Assembly (NCBI GenBank): GCA_000328365.1
Contig: KB300220.1
Coordinates: 38,436 to 102,435 of the forward strand
DNA: 64,000 nucleotides
From: Capitella teleta
Lineage: Eukaryota; Annelida; Polychaeta; Capitellidae
Reading direction: 5' to 3'
A model generated the notes under the pieces. It saw nothing but the letters and a program-made list of their open reading frames with translations. It ran no database searches and was not told where the DNA came from. The position numbers and the translations under genes are program-made. Positions 23,842 to 37,255 of this stretch are shown here, piece by piece (position 1 is the stretch's first letter; each line of letters starts with the position of its first letter).

Positions 23842-24832
23842 ATGGCGTATTCGAGCGGGAAGAATCCTTTTGAGGAGGACGATTCGTGGGGAGGAAGTTC
23901 TGGGGTGAAGAACCGATATGTGACGTCAGGAGGGCCAGGGACCAGTCCCTTTGATGATGACGTAGGAGACGATGAGTTCCTCCGCTCGAAGACTCGTCTG
24001 GAACAAGCGCAGGACATGAAGCAGAACTCCATGAACAACCAGTTGGACTCCACGCGGAGAGCACTAGCTGCAATCTATGACTCCGAAGCAGTTGGCGTCT
24101 CCACAGCGGAGGTAATGATCACCGCAATACCACTCAGCCGACTGTGTCCCAACTGATGATGTTGATGATAATATAATATTTAAGATTAGTGATTTAATAC
24201 CAAGGCAGTATGTAGATACTTCTATCTTTTGCAGGAACTCGTACATCAAGGTGAACAATTGGACAATGTTGAAACTAAAACGGATAAAATTAACCAAGAC
24301 ATGCGCACTTCGCAACGCCATTTAACCAGCATAAAAAGCGTTTTCGGGGGAATTAAGAATTGGTGGAAAGGGGAGGACAAGAAGGTTGAAGAGGTGAAGC
24401 CGCCTCCGAAGAGGGAATCCCGTCTGCAGAGCACCCTGGATGAGGCCCCTGAACACATGCGGGCTGCCAATCGTGAGCACCCTGCCATGCGCGTTAAAAC
24501 CGACACAAGTGGATTCTACGACGACGCTGATTCTGGAGCCGCTGAATACTCTCAGCCGCAGAAGAAGAAGAGCCAGGCGTTCCAGGAATATGACCGACAA
24601 TTTAATGAGAATATAGGTCAGGATTCATTTTTCGTTCTGCGTGATTTTATGTTTTTTTTTGGTTCCAGACGAGATGTCGACTGGTATGGGTCGACTGAAG
24701 TCGTTGGCTATGGGGTTGGGAGATGAGATTGCGACCCAGAACGACCAATTGGATCGCATCAACGTCAAGGTGGAGCGAGCTGACATCAAACTCCGAGATC
24801 AGAATCGACAAATGAATCACATTTTGAAGTAG
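23842..24832 (+). CDS. SNAP29: SNAP29 Qbc-SNARE
   Basis: Three exons join in phase (23842-24111, 24235-24616 and 24669-24832) to give 271 residues; human SNAP29 has 258. The N-terminus has the NPF motif (SGKNPFEEDDSWG) known from SNAP29. The first SNARE helix runs from about residue 50 to 120 (ELVHQGEQLDNVETKTDKIN). A basic linker with VFGGIKNWWKG follows, then the second SNARE helix at the C-terminus (LAMGLGDEIATQNDQLDRIN, ending NHILK). There is no membrane anchor and no Cys cluster for palmitoylation, which separates it from SNAP25/23. In other animals it bridges syntaxin-17 and VAMP8 in autophagosome-lysosome fusion, besides other membrane traffic roles. A likely poly(A) signal is at about 25224. 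Confidence 0.92.
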
Positions 24833-26519
24833 TGGCTTCAGTCTACATAGGAGAAGAAAAATATCAATTTATTTTGTTGATGTTAGAAGCTATTTTGCAT
24901 TGGATTCACAATGATTATTTTGATGTATTGCATTCACTGGCAAACTCAGGAATTTTTTTTTTTTTTTTTTTTTTCAAAATTTCAAAATTCATCCCTTAAG
25001 TGTTCAATGTATGCGATTATCATCATCTGTCCTTCAAAGCGTATCCAAGGTCACTGCATGTATGAGAATAACTTACTTTCATTCCAAGTGGACTACGATC
25101 TGTTTAATTTTGTAGCCAGGAAGGTAAATTAGTCACCATGCGTGTAAGAGCTTTTCACTGATTACACCTTCCGTTAGTTCGATCTGGTCACGAATTATTA
25201 ATTTCATTTGTAGCAATATGTAAATAAAAAAATTCTGTATATAATTGCAATCCTCACAACCGTTTTTCTTTTTTTCTATTTCATTTAGCATTAAGTTTCC
25301 TGGGTTGTTTCCTTCTTATCAGATTTCAATATTGATTTTATTTTGTTTGTATGAAGTCATCGACCGAACGCACTTGACGAGTCATCCGCATGTGATGAAA
25401 GGACTGCTGCAGCACATAATCATAACGTTCTCCCTTCATGCCAATATATAATCATAACGTTCATCTGTAAATCATAATGTATTCGATTGGACGTCAATAC
25501 TTTGTACATGTAAATATAACAACGGCCACCCACTCTTCCTCACCTGTCATGAACACAAATTACATAGGATGAAACTCAGAATATGATATAGCAGGAGTAT
25601 TGAGAAAGGCCGACGTAATTGGCGAGTGGTTTCTATCAGGGAAGAACATTGCTCCTCAATGCATATACTTATGACGTCATACCTCATTAAGTACTTGCGC
25701 ATGGCATATGATGATGATATGATATGTGCACCAACTGACCCCCGAGATTCCATAATGGTAGATATAACCAGCTACCTGTCCCTTTCATTGCTGTCAAATT
25801 ACAGGGCATCCGACCTCTGAATATGCTGCAGCCGACATAATTATGCACATATATTATAGTATTTGTAAATGACTCCAAGCGTTCTTGACTACTGTATATT
25901 ATTTGTTTTGCCGAATAATTATAATAATGCATGTGCCTTCGTGTGCATATGTGGGTATACATGCGTCTCGACTCGCGAAGCATGGCAATCTTTCCGTTGG
26001 GCAAATACGTCAGTCAAGTAATTGCATTCGCCGCGCATGTAATTGTTGCACACTGAAAACAAACTCGTAATAAAATTACAGTCAAATCAATAGAAGTCGT
26101 CACACCGCCTAGACAGCAACAAGATATCGCCCACGCATATAGTGGTTTATATCCCACACATCCATATTACACGAACTCATAATTTATACTTGATAAAATT
26201 TCCTTGGATATTTTTTGTTGCGCAACATTCATCGGAGGGTGAATTTTGGCTGCTGGGAATAAGTCGACAAACAGACACCTCTTACAGTTCAGATGAGTTG
26301 ATGTTTGGTGATCTGTTTATAACTTTATACAAGTCGCTGATGCACCTATCATCGATCTCTTTGCCGATCGATTGATCTATGCCTTCGGGCTACAAGTGTA
26401 TTAGGTGGTGTGTCTTAATGGACTTTTGTGGCTCTGAGGACTTATGAATTAGTGCTGTTATGGAATGTATTATTTCCGCTGACAACAAAGGGTTAGAATT
26501 ATGTGCTTGAATACATCAC
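24833..26519. other. Spacer downstream of SNAP29
   Basis: AT-rich sequence with a T tract at 24953-24974 and the nine-base word atcataacg twice (near 25418 and 25450). No coding sequence recognised. Confidence 0.45.
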
Positions 26520-27087
26520 ATGATCAAGAAATACGACGCAATGATGAAGAGAAAGCAAGACAGGAGTGCTTCGACCGAAGCCAATGCGCACATGATGAGC
26601 GGATCGACAGCAGAAGGCACGGTGGGTGTGAGTTATGTAATAATCGTGACTGCTCATGTGTTGGATCAGCTGATGTACACATCCTGCAGATGCCGAGTTG
26701 TTAGTTATAATAAGCAGGATATGCAGATGAGACACAAGGCAGCTGAGCTGGTCAGCTCACCTGTATGCGAAGCTTTCATGTACTACAGTATCTGCATTCA
26801 TGCAATACCTGGCACTTGTTGGCACTTGATTAATTAATTGTCCATGTGAAATTGTAAATATGAGTGTTGGCTATTGTGCAATGTACATGCCAGCAGAGTT
26901 TGATCTATCAATTTAAAGTGGTGGATATTCTGGATGAACGTCAAGTAACATATTGAAAAGTCGTGATGTCACACAATGAATGAGTTCAGGTATGTATTGA
27001 ATTTGACTTACTATACCTGTATCGGGATATAGTATATATATGTATACATTCATTAATACCGGCGTGTATACAATTTATATAATTGCA

Positions 27088-27120
<33 letters not shown>

Positions 27121-29250
27121 AATAACATACTCAGTCTCTTCTTTTCACAGCCGGATCCCGAGCATGAAAACTCCGCAAGATCCACGTCGCCGACTTTACC
27201 CGACTGCACTCGGGAATCTTCGTGGCGACAAAAGTCTCGAAGTTTCCACGAACCACGTGCCAAGCCTCTCCGAATGACCCCTGTCCGTCAGAGGTCAATC
27301 GGGGACGTTGACCTGAGACCTGGAACCGATGCTCCTGGTCTGCAGTTGGAACAGGATTCATCAAAACCCTTCGTGGCAGTTCTGCGTCCGTTCAGTCCTT
27401 GTCCGGAAGCGTACGTTCCGAGTGGAAAACACGGAGTGCCTTACAAGGTTGGTCCTTGATATACATGATATACATGTACGCATGGAATTCTTCAACTTGT
27501 CATGGTCATAATTATTCCATACCTGCGTGCCATTCAATCGAGGCGCCATTGGCCAGTGGTGCCAGCTGATATATAAACACGTCGAAGCAGCTCCGCTCTA
27601 GGTCTCCATGGGTGCACTGTGTCTGCTAGAATGCATTTAGAACATGACATCAATGATCATAAGTACAGGATATACGAGTATATCTATACTGATGTTGCTT
27701 TGTGAATTCACGGTGTCAATACCTTTGTATTTGTGTGATTCAGATCGTCGTTCGTTGATCCCTTTCTCTTTCCATTTATCTTCTCTCGACCATCGATCCC
27801 TAATCATGCATCATACATCCAATGACGGACATCTAGCACAATATGACTGAGCCAAAATCACACTGATTGCAACTTCAAAATGACGACCCCAAGTATAAAT
27901 ATGACTGACTGTAGCTGGCAATAGTAGTATTTTGACTGACTCCTGACTAACTTCGACTGACTGTAGGCCTACTTCATTCATCTCTAAATTGTTGGAGTCA
28001 CTATAAATCACATTGTTGATTTCCACTCCAAGATGGGCCAACTATTACTATTACTTATACTTTTCGTGTGTTTCGCTATCTCTTGATCTTAGTTTTTCTT
28101 CTTTTTCTTCTCCTATTTCTGGTGTTTTCAGCCGATAATCTTTTTATTTCATAGGATTGAGTTGAAATTCATCGTGTTCATATAAACTGGTACAATTAAA
28201 TTGTTCGATGATTTGCGAGGCTGTGGTACATGCGTATCGTCAGCATATTTAACCTGGTAAATTGGCGGTTAATTGATTTCCTTTGGGGTCGTCAGAATTA
28301 TCAATAGATAAGAGAACCGAGGAGAGTAGGCCCTCTACCCTGAGTTCGCATCCCTGTGGAGCGCCGATAAATCGATAATGGTTGAGATTGGGTTCCGCCA
28401 TGCAAATTGAACTTTGTGGGTTCGATTTCTCATGCCTCTTTCAATAATCCATTTGCACAGGGAGGCAGGTGCACGACACTTGGGAAAGTTTAAGATTGAT
28501 CGTCGTTTGTGGGATTCTGGGAAAAAAAACTTGGTGATCTGTAAACAAGATACTTAAATAAAGGTACAATTAAATAGACATGGAACGTATGCATGTGATG
28601 AGGGTCATTCATAACAAGACATATACTGAGTGTTACACATGTGGTACGAAACCGAATTAAATGAGGTGTTTTTATTAATTCCTGAGAACGCAACCCGGTC
28701 GGATTAATGAGGAACTCAAACATATTGACAAATATAATTGCTATTTATAGTATCTTGGCTATATATAATCGCTATACATAATTATATCGAGGAGGCCTTA
28801 ACTAAATTAATCTCTACATTGCACAGTAAAACCGTAAAATTCAATTTAATTGAGAAATATTTTTTATGTCGCAATGAATGATCTCAACTGTATTAAAGTT
28901 GATTTGCTAGTACACGGACTAATATTTACCCGCCAAGAGCAAATACTCGCTGTCAAGGTGGGCGTGTGCCGTAAATTCCGTAATATCGCCCTTAACACGT
29001 GTTGTTGTTGACATGTGCAGTGGCGCCACCAAGCGAGATCCATCGGCACTAATCTCCTGAACACAATGGCGGCTGGTACGAAATTCTGCTCTCATCATCT
29101 CGATTTCCCTCGAATCCTCTGTCGCATTTACTCTCTTGTCAATTATGTGCTTGTTAATAATTCGTTTCTTTCTTCCCCTTCATGTCCCTCCTTCGAATGT
29201 GGATTACAGAGCCGAGACAGGTCAGTTCCACTTCTCGCAAACGCATTTAA
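26520..29250 (+). CDS. Unplaced basic, Ser/Pro-rich protein of 164 residues
   Basis: I do not recognise this gene. Four exons join in phase: 26520-26621, 27151-27447, 29021-29075 and 29210-29250. The product starts MIKKYDAMMKRKQDRSAS and has a Ser/Arg/Pro-rich middle with possible phosphorylation sites (RQRSIGD, KSRSFHE). A more ordered-looking segment FVAVLRPFSPCPEAYVPSG is followed by PYKWRHQARSIGTNLLN, and the protein ends STSRKRI. There is no signal peptide or membrane span. Support comes from the phase fit and strong acceptors (cttttcacag, acatgtgcag, ggattacag). The donor at 27448 (gttggt) is weak. Intron 2 holds a LINE remnant. The last exon could instead be an 11-base internal exon followed by others, so the C-terminus is the least certain part. 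Confidence 0.55.
27090..27119. repeat. Poly(T) tract
   Basis: An uninterrupted run of about 30 T lies in the first intron of the unplaced 164-residue gene, 30 bases before the exon 2 acceptor. Confidence 0.9.
28170..28385 (-). mobile_element. LINE reverse transcriptase remnant (CR1/L2-like)
   Basis: The minus-sense translation gives RFIGAPQGCELR, then SSVLLSIDNSDDPKGNQLTA. This matches the block around G-A-P-Q-G-C-V-L-S-P-L-L-F-S and N-D-C-T-S of CR1/L2-type LINE reverse transcriptases. The FADD motif that should follow is not intact, and flanking sequence degenerates with in-frame stops. It lies in intron 2 of the 164-residue gene. Confidence 0.5.
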
Positions 29251-32200
29251 CATTTTCTTGATCGTATTTTCGTCTACCGGAAGATGCTCGGAATCGAATC
29301 ATTCAATCATTCTAAAAAAGAAGAATTTTCCTATTGATCGGATATTTAAACATGTTACATGTGTGTTGAAAAATGTCGGGGCGGGTGGGCTATTGATTTT
29401 GAGGCTATGCATACTTTGTGTACAATTACTATCCATTGAACAGACTAGACTTAACAATAACTTGAATAAGTGAATAACAATCAAAACTGAAGTAGACTGA
29501 AGTCTTAAGTCAAGTCCTTTCGACGGATACATATAATATATATGTTGACTAATAATATGTTGACTGATACTCATTAGTTAAAGTTAAATGACTTAAATGA
29601 CTTGACTAATCATATCAATAATGACTTCTTCATGTTTTGGGCAGCTGATGTATAAACATTGTATAAATAATTGCATACAGTGAGCAAAGCTCTTCTTGAC
29701 CTTTGTTTAATATTAAATGTTCTTTCATTAATTGAAAATTAACTTACACATGCATTGAATCCAGCATAGACACATTGGGCGAGGTCTGTAGATGCATCGT
29801 CTCACTGTAGTATGTCAGAAACACTGAATCATAATTATACTCCTCCCTCAGTTAAGGAGAATTGCAGTTAGTCGTGAATCAGGCGACTTATTCAGCTTCC
29901 CCTTACTGACGTATTAGTTTGACCGTCCACATCATGTGTGGAATAGACGCTTGTGCTATTCAACTTAGTGCCGTGGGTTAGCATGCTGCCTGAATTCACG
30001 GTTTCTTGAGTCTTGGGGTCACTCACTGACTCGGAAAATCAGAATTGAGGGAAAGAATCAGAGATAGCCACGAAGAGACCCTGTTGAATGATAGACAACT
30101 TAGCCGTGTTAACTATCAAAGTTGTTCACTAAATTATCAAGTGAGGGCTGTGTGTCGTGGGCGGTTTTGCTGTCAGTTATCTCAATAACCCCTCAATTAA
30201 ATGAATGAATGAATGCTGAATTGCCAGGTGAAGCAAGTGTCTTTTGAATTTGGTGTTTGCAGGATCAAGTCAGGCTTGTTATACTATTTTATGCCTTCTC
30301 AACATTCCAAGAAGATTATCATGCGTTTCGTGTCATATTCATACGGGTGAAGTTTGAATTGTATTCTGTTGATTCCTTATTTTGTGGTTCCTCTGTGAAT
30401 TAGCAATGATCCCCTCATTCAATCCCAAGTGCATAACATGGTTGGCTTTGGATGCTGCATGCTCACATGTTAGTTTGCTCGTGGGCTTTATTTTAATGTA
30501 CTGACCCTGTGAGATCTACTGACAAGGCAGCTCAGGAAACCGTGGCTTCCAATCTGGCATTTGTGACCTGTTGAATTGATGACTCCTGAATAATTCTCTC
30601 ATTCTTCTCATTCTTGTTGTCCAAGTTCCCTTTATGCTGACCACACTGTTGGTCAGTGAAATACTGACCAATAATAACCAGGGATGCATAATGCATTATA
30701 TATATCGGTTGGTACTTGCTTGCGATTTACTCTGACCTCTGTTTTCTCTCAACTGACCTTTTATAGGTCAGAATAACAAACAAGTGGATGACTGAGGGGA
30801 AAAATGATGAGCATTTTTAGGCTTCAATTTGGCATAATTTGACGGATCATGGATTTATGAGGATGCATAATTGAAGACATATCAGTGAAGGACGAAATTG
30901 GTCTGAAATTGCCGTCTATAAATAATAATTGCAACCGCCAAAGGTGGTTTGTGGTTGCGATGTTTGACGGAGCCGAGTCTCAGGGGATATTAAGCAGAGT
31001 ATAAATAGCATATTTCCAACTACCCCAATTCATGTAGAGTTGAAAATTTTATGTTTGCTGTATGTAAGTGGTAAATTGATTTTAATTATTCAAATAATAA
31101 ATTGATTCAGTTTAATCGTATAATTACGGTGTAAATGTGAACAGCCTTGAGGTGTACCTATTTCACAGAATTGAGTGTTAAAATGAGGATTTGTTCACCA
31201 AAGAGAGGTTGAATTGGCTCAGTATTGAATCTCTTTTCATTGAAAGGACACAGGACGATTGAGTCGATTCAGTTGTGTTTTCAGTTGGTTTCAGGTCAAC
31301 TCACCTGTTGACTTAATCTTCCCCTTTGTATTTGTATCAAACTTAAAACAAAATTAATTTTTTTCCTCAAAGAATCCTGAAAGTGAAATCCAAGCCCAAA
31401 ATCCGCATTCAACAGCCATAGACTTCTGTCTATGTGGATTAGACAGCGCATCTGTTTCTTCTGCCCACTGCCCCCTCGCCCCCTCCGCAAGCGATCTGAG
31501 TCATGCTATGTAAACACCTCGGATACCATTCTAATGACGGCCTGTCTCTATGGCAACCACCTCCCCCCCTCCTCCTCCGATTCGCTGCCGATTTCGTATT
31601 CAGCTGACTCTGTTAATTCGGCTGAATGGGTCTTCATTGTGTTTGGTGTGTAAATAGCCACAATGACTTCAACGTCTTTGATGCGCAATTCAGGTTCACA
31701 CCATGACTTATAAAAACTCCATTGCGTTCTTCTTCTTCTTCTCGGACGGCGTTAAAACGTCATATTATATTACGCCAATGAATGAGCGGTCATCTCTGTA
31801 GTATTATGGCACAGCAGCGTAACGAGGCTTAACACTGTCTCTCTGCTCAGTATTCCTCTCAGTTCGCCTCCAATGATTAAAGGCCTTCTTCTGCTGTGTG
31901 CATTCTTCTGCTGCTCATTTGTTGTGCTCATTTGTTGTGGCCAGTGGCGTGGCTCCTGTGCTCAGCGAAAGCGCATTTCTCTGTTGAAATGCCCGTTACC
32001 ATTTTCTGGTGACGTCATAACTCAGTTTGACCAAACCACAGATCCCTCCGATGATCAGCGAAGAGCGAAGACCAAGCAGGAGGTGTTCGCTGTCCTCTTA
32101 ATGTTTCGAATGTTTACATCTTCTTGTAATCGCATCTTGCGGATGCGCGTTCTTCGCTTTATCTCTGTAGCGAAGACATCCGGCGCATCGTGGCTAATTG

Positions 32201-32672
32201 TCGTGCGTTTTAATTCGAATTACAATAATCTCCAATGAACAAAGTGCACTTCTCTCCTCTCAACGCCAACTTCCTCATCAATTGCGCCGGGAGAATGATG
32301 GTAGGAGATTCATTTTGGCCGCCTGCCAGGCATGTTTACATTTGGGTCACGCCTCTGATTGACCTCTCAGTGACCTATTTAAGTGTGAATTCCTTTTTTT
32401 CTATGTGCTAATGACCAGGGTTTCCCGTGGCTGTACTCATCATGGTTATCTCCGGGTGTTGCTGTGAATGATTTGGGAAAGCGGAGCGTTTGCGATAGAT
32501 AGCCTGCCACTTGTTATCTCTGGCCTTGTATCTGTTGCTGTAGCCGCTCACTCGACTGCAGTTCGAAACAGTTTCATTGGAAGTCTTCTCTTGCTGTTGT
32601 TGTTGAACGAAGAGGAGTCATTTGCTGACCTCTTGACCCCAGTATGCGGCGTCCTGCGTTCTTCGTGCGATC
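29251..32672. other. Long spacer before the septin gene
   Basis: No convincing gene. At 29773-29830 there is a short relative of the palindromic element at 14540-15022 (gggcgaggtctgta and ctgtagtatgtcag). A frame at 31873-32238 begins with a hydrophobic stretch (MIKGLLLLCAFFCCSFVVLI) but has no recognisable domain. The stretch 31700-32670 is less AT-rich and may hold the septin promoter and noncoding first exons. Confidence 0.4.
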
Positions 32673-35600
32673 ATGAGCGACCGAGCCGCTCAGTCCTATT
32701 CGGATACTGACTCCGGTTCCAGCCTCTCTCTTGAGGTCGACCCGATGACGTCATCTCTGCTGACCGCGGAGCAGGACGACGTCGAACTGGAGAAGACAGC
32801 CAGCGAATCGTCATTGGCGGTTGCCCCTGGCAACGACGGACGCGTCGTGATCGACTCACGGCCGGCGGATTTCCTCAAGGTATACTGCATGTTGATTGGC
32901 TTGTTCTGTTTTTTTCTGGATTGAGTGTTTTTCGATGAGGTTTGATGGCTCCTCATGTGTGAGTAATGCGTGTTATGAGGTCGATGACTCGATTGCTTTT
33001 CAATATTATTGATTTGAGTGATGCTCTTGTTAGTTTTTGTTTTTTGTTTTGCTGTCGTTGTTGTTGTTTGAGTGGAGATCTTGTGTTTGACATGTGTACA
33101 GTCGAATCTTGATGATTCGTTACCATGGTAACCATGTCTGTTGTGAAGGCGATAATGGAATCCAGCGAACACTGCTGTTATGTAATCGATCAATGACATT
33201 GACCTAGCATCAGGAGAAGGTCGCAGTGATTATGTCATATGATGACTCGTGACTGCTTGTTGTAAATTTGTCATCATAACTCACTGATAGCAAGTGATAG
33301 CAAGTGATAAGGCCTTTGATTGCTTGGTTTGCATTAGATGCGCCTGAGGGCTGGAGTCGTTTTGCGATCAGATGCCTTGGGGCAATGCACCGTTAATACT
33401 TATACATATTTTATTAATAATTATACTAATTATATTAACATAATATGCTGTGTAAACACAGAGGAGATCCAGGTTATGAGCACGAGATTTCCTTCATTTG
33501 CCTCGTGAAGCGCTCAATACATTGATGTTTTCTGCTTTTTGCATTGAAATACGAAACACAGCTGTTGTGTTATTAAGCGTGTGGTTCTCGTAATGGACAG
33601 TCTTATTCGCTGTGTGTCCATTTTTTTCTCTGAGGGTCACTCTGCTCTTGTTGGTCATCTCTTTGATTCCGTATGTCGATCTTTTCTTGGGTTATTAACT
33701 TTTGATCGCTTCGTTTTGCAGTTCGTGAACCCTGAGCAGCCTGGCTACGTGGGCTTCGCGAATCTCCCGAACCAAGTGCACAGGAAGTCCGTCAAGAAGG
33801 GGTTTGAATTCACGCTGATGGTTGTTGGTGAGCGAGAGGAAAACTGCAATTGTTACGTGTGTTTATTGAGTGTCTGTTCGCAGGTGAATCCGGTTTGGGG
33901 AAGTCCACGTTGATCAACAGTCTCTTCCTCACTGATCTCTACCCGGAGCGCGTTGTGCCTGGAGCAGCCGGTTGGTTGTTTGACTTTGTGTCGCGTTGTT
34001 TAATTGCGTTTTGCTGAGCAGAGAGAGTGAATAAGACGGTAAGCATCGAAGCTTCTGCCGTGGAAATTGAAGAGCGTGGAGTGAAGCTTCGGCTCACGGT
34101 GGTCGACACACCTGGGTTCGGAGATCCTGTCAACACGCACGACAGGTGAGCGATCCTGTCTGTGTGCCTTGTTGCTGACGGATGGCTCGCAGTTTTAAGC
34201 AGGTCATCAAGTACATTGACGACCAATTTGAGAAGTACTTAGTGGATGAGAACGGCTTAAACCGGCGCCACATCATCGATAATCGCGTGCACTGCTGCTT
34301 CTACTTCATCAACCCATCTGGCCACGGATTGAAGCCCCTCGACGTGGCGTTCATGAAGGCCGTTGACCGTAAAGTTAACATTGTCCCAGTCATCGCTAAA
34401 GCAGATACGCTCACCAAACAGGAAGTCACCCAGCTCAAAGTCAAGGTCATTCCAATTTATTTTTGCTTCACATGATGTTACTTTATTTTGAATTCTTGCA
34501 GATTTTGGAGGAGATCAAGCGACATCAGATTCAGATCTACCAGCTTCCTGACTGTGATGACGACGAGGACGCTGATTACAAGGAGCAGTGCCTCCAGTTG
34601 AAGAGAGCTGTTCCCTTTGCGGTTGTCGGCTGCAATACAGTGCTGGAGGTCAGGGGTCGGAAGGTCAGAGGTCGGATGTACCCATGGGGCGTGGTGGAAG
34701 TGGAGAATCCGGAGCACTGTGATTTCATCAAACTCAGGACGATGTTAATGTCAGTGCTTGTTGTTTGTTTGTTTGTTTGTTTGTTTATTTGCGTGCGATG
34801 CAGAACCCACATGCAGGACTTGCAGGAGGTCACTCAGGATTATCACTACGAGAATTATCGCGCTGATAAGTTTGAGGTTTCTGGAGGTAACGCTGCTCCA
34901 GCACGTAAAACGAGGTTTGTGATTGTGCTCATTTTGTGATAACTCTTTTTGTTTGTGTTTGGTGTACTTTGTATTCTAGGGAATAATTCCTATCTTGAAT
35001 TATTTTTCATATTTGTTTATCTCTGATTTTTTATTTATTTTTTATCTCTCTTTCATTGTGTCCTCATTTATTCCACGGTAAGAATTCACTCGCATGATGT
35101 TGATGTATATTTGCGCTCTTTGTTGTGAGGATGTTCAGTTGGCGAGTTTGGCAGATATTTTAAATTACTTTTTATCTAAAGAATTTGTAGTAAAAAGAAT
35201 CTAAATTTGCTTGAAAAATTGCGTTATGTGCTTCTTCAAGATTTTGAGGCATATGTTTGAATATTTTTTTAAACTTTATCAGAAATTTCTTTGAGCAAAT
35301 AATTTTTCTTTTCTGCCGGACTCGCTACCTCTGTTATATTTGGCCGTCGATTGTACATACAATGCGATGTAACGGATGTTGGTAGTGTGCGGGTTGAATG
35401 CTTGGTGATAGCATTGAGTGCCTCCTTCATGCACTAATCCTCAACCCCTGCTCACTCTACCAAGCATTACGTGAATTGGCCATATTCTCCTAATTTGCTT
35501 CCTTGGTGGAACCGCCATTATTGCATGCGACTTATTAACTGTGCTGTTCTGCATTTTGTGATTTATTTAGTCTTTGCTTTTTTCGCTCATCTGACGTTTT

Positions 35601-35956
35601 GATTCCAGATCCAGTCGTTCAACGGAAGACAAAGACGACAAACTTTCAGAGAAGGAGCGGCAACTGCTGGAGAAGGAGGCTGAGGTACCCCCCCCCTCCG
35701 CTCCATCTTTCTCTTATCAGTTTATCTCTTCCAGCTGAAGCGCATGAAGGAGATGTTGGCCAAGATGCAGGCGGACATGCACAAGCAGCAGGCCCCCACC
35801 CCCGCTGGAGCACCACCCCCGGCCCCCAGCACCCAGCCCCCGAAAGCAGCGGCTGCGGCGAAATCATTGAGCAACGGGCGAATGAACGGTCAGGCCCCTC
35901 CCCCCGCCCCCTCCAGCCAATCACCTGCAAGGGGAACCAAAACCAATGGAGTATAA
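32673..35956 (+). CDS. Septin of the SEPT2 group (GTP-binding cytoskeletal protein)
   Basis: Nine exons join in phase: 32673-32879, 33722-33827, 33884-33970, 34022-34145, 34193-34445, 34502-34749, 34804-34914, 35609-35684 and 35735-35956 (477 residues). After an acidic N-terminus comes [20 protein letters not shown], the SEPT2-group entry. The GTPase domain has the P-loop [10 protein letters not shown]3 DTPGFGD and G4 AKAD. The septin unique element is clear ([11 protein letters not shown], then [18 protein letters not shown]). A short coiled coil ([18 protein letters not shown]) precedes a Pro/Ala-rich tail of about 60 residues that is not usual for SEPT2. Septins form hetero-oligomeric filaments at membranes and at cytokinesis. 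The P-loop, switch and unique elements look intact, so this is probably active. A poly(A) signal is at 36037. Confidence 0.92.
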
Positions 35957-37255
35957 GGTCAGTTTCCAGTCCAGTTTTATTTTCTAATTCATTTAACTAT
36001 TTTTTTATATTATTTTTACTTATTTTTTTTCTGTCAAATAAAGATCTTCCCTTTGTAGGTGGCGCTCCTCATCACATTCTCATCGTTCATGATAATCCTT
36101 GCCATCTCCTGTGTCCCGAAGCCTCCATTTTTTTTTCTGTAGAAATCTTTTAGCGGTGGATTTCTATCTCTCTGCGGTGAGTGAGGGAGAAACTTATCTG
36201 AGTATTGAGAGCTTTTCGTTGGCAATTAAATGTCGATTGCATTTATATCATTTTTCGTCTTCCCGATTTGAGATCTGACAGAGAACTGCGTATTTTTTTA
36301 TTATACCTAGAACTAGTATTAATGCTTATATTGAAGTATTGATGCTTGGAAGGTGCTGCCTGTATACTTGTGCCTCTTAATTATTGTTGGTTTGTCTTTG
36401 AAGAAAAAGTCGTTCAATTCTTCTCGTCTATTTTTGCAAAGTCCCTTAAAACGCTGCTATCAGTCTGTGCCTCCCTGGCTCACAGTGATGTGTTCATAAT
36501 GTGTAATATCATAACGTACCCCTGTGAATCATAATGTTCCTTTATTCGCTTTCTAGTTGGAATAAATCTTAGTTATAATTGTTCTCATTTGTTTATCGTT
36601 TGAACGTGCAATGCATGCAGACCCTTGATTCTCCTCACTGGGGTCCAAACCTCTTGATTTCTGATCACATATCTTTCTCGTGCAGTGCTGGCGATCTGAT
36701 TACTTAATAATAACGTATCATATGGAATCATTCTCTGTATTTATTGTCTTTTTGTAAGCTTTTCTCAGTGAATAATAAACTGTAGCCAAACTCTTCGCTT
36801 TTCTTGGCAATTGTTCGTTTGTTTGATATGATTTTGGATGGAAGCCGTTTTATATAATAAAGTAATTAATGATGTAACTGTCTTATTGTGTATGAATTAA
36901 TATAATTATGTGTTATAATTTGATGGTCGGTAATTGATTTGAGACTGATGTATCTTAAGCGTCGAAGTAACCATGGGAACCAGTGTGTTTACTCTTGGAA
37001 CGAGAAGTATTACGAGTTTGTAGTTCAGAAGACAATCGGAATCAGCTAGGACGTTATGATAATTTCATTCCTGTATGGTGTCACCTGCAAATCATAACGA
37101 ACTACGATTTCGGCCAAAGCATGATAAACAATCCTTCACTGGTTCCCTGGTCATATATATATAATGACACAGGCACACACCTATGACAGGTGGTATCTCA
37201 TTGGCTGCTATTTATAGTAATAATTAGTCAACTAGTCGTATTCACCAAATATTGT
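35957..37255. other. 3' flank of the septin gene
   Basis: AT-rich sequence with a poly(A) signal at 36037 and the word atcataacg or its complement near 36497, 37051 and 37092. No coding sequence recognised. Confidence 0.45.

Noticed and set aside
31873-32238. Possible small secreted or membrane protein upstream of septin
   Set aside because: It has a hydrophobic N-terminus but no recognisable domain or splice partner; kept only as a remark in the spacer entry.
32696-33199. Minus-strand frame of 167 residues over septin exon 1
   Set aside because: Antisense shadow of a real exon running into its intron; the product is Gln/Thr/Lys low-complexity without similarity.
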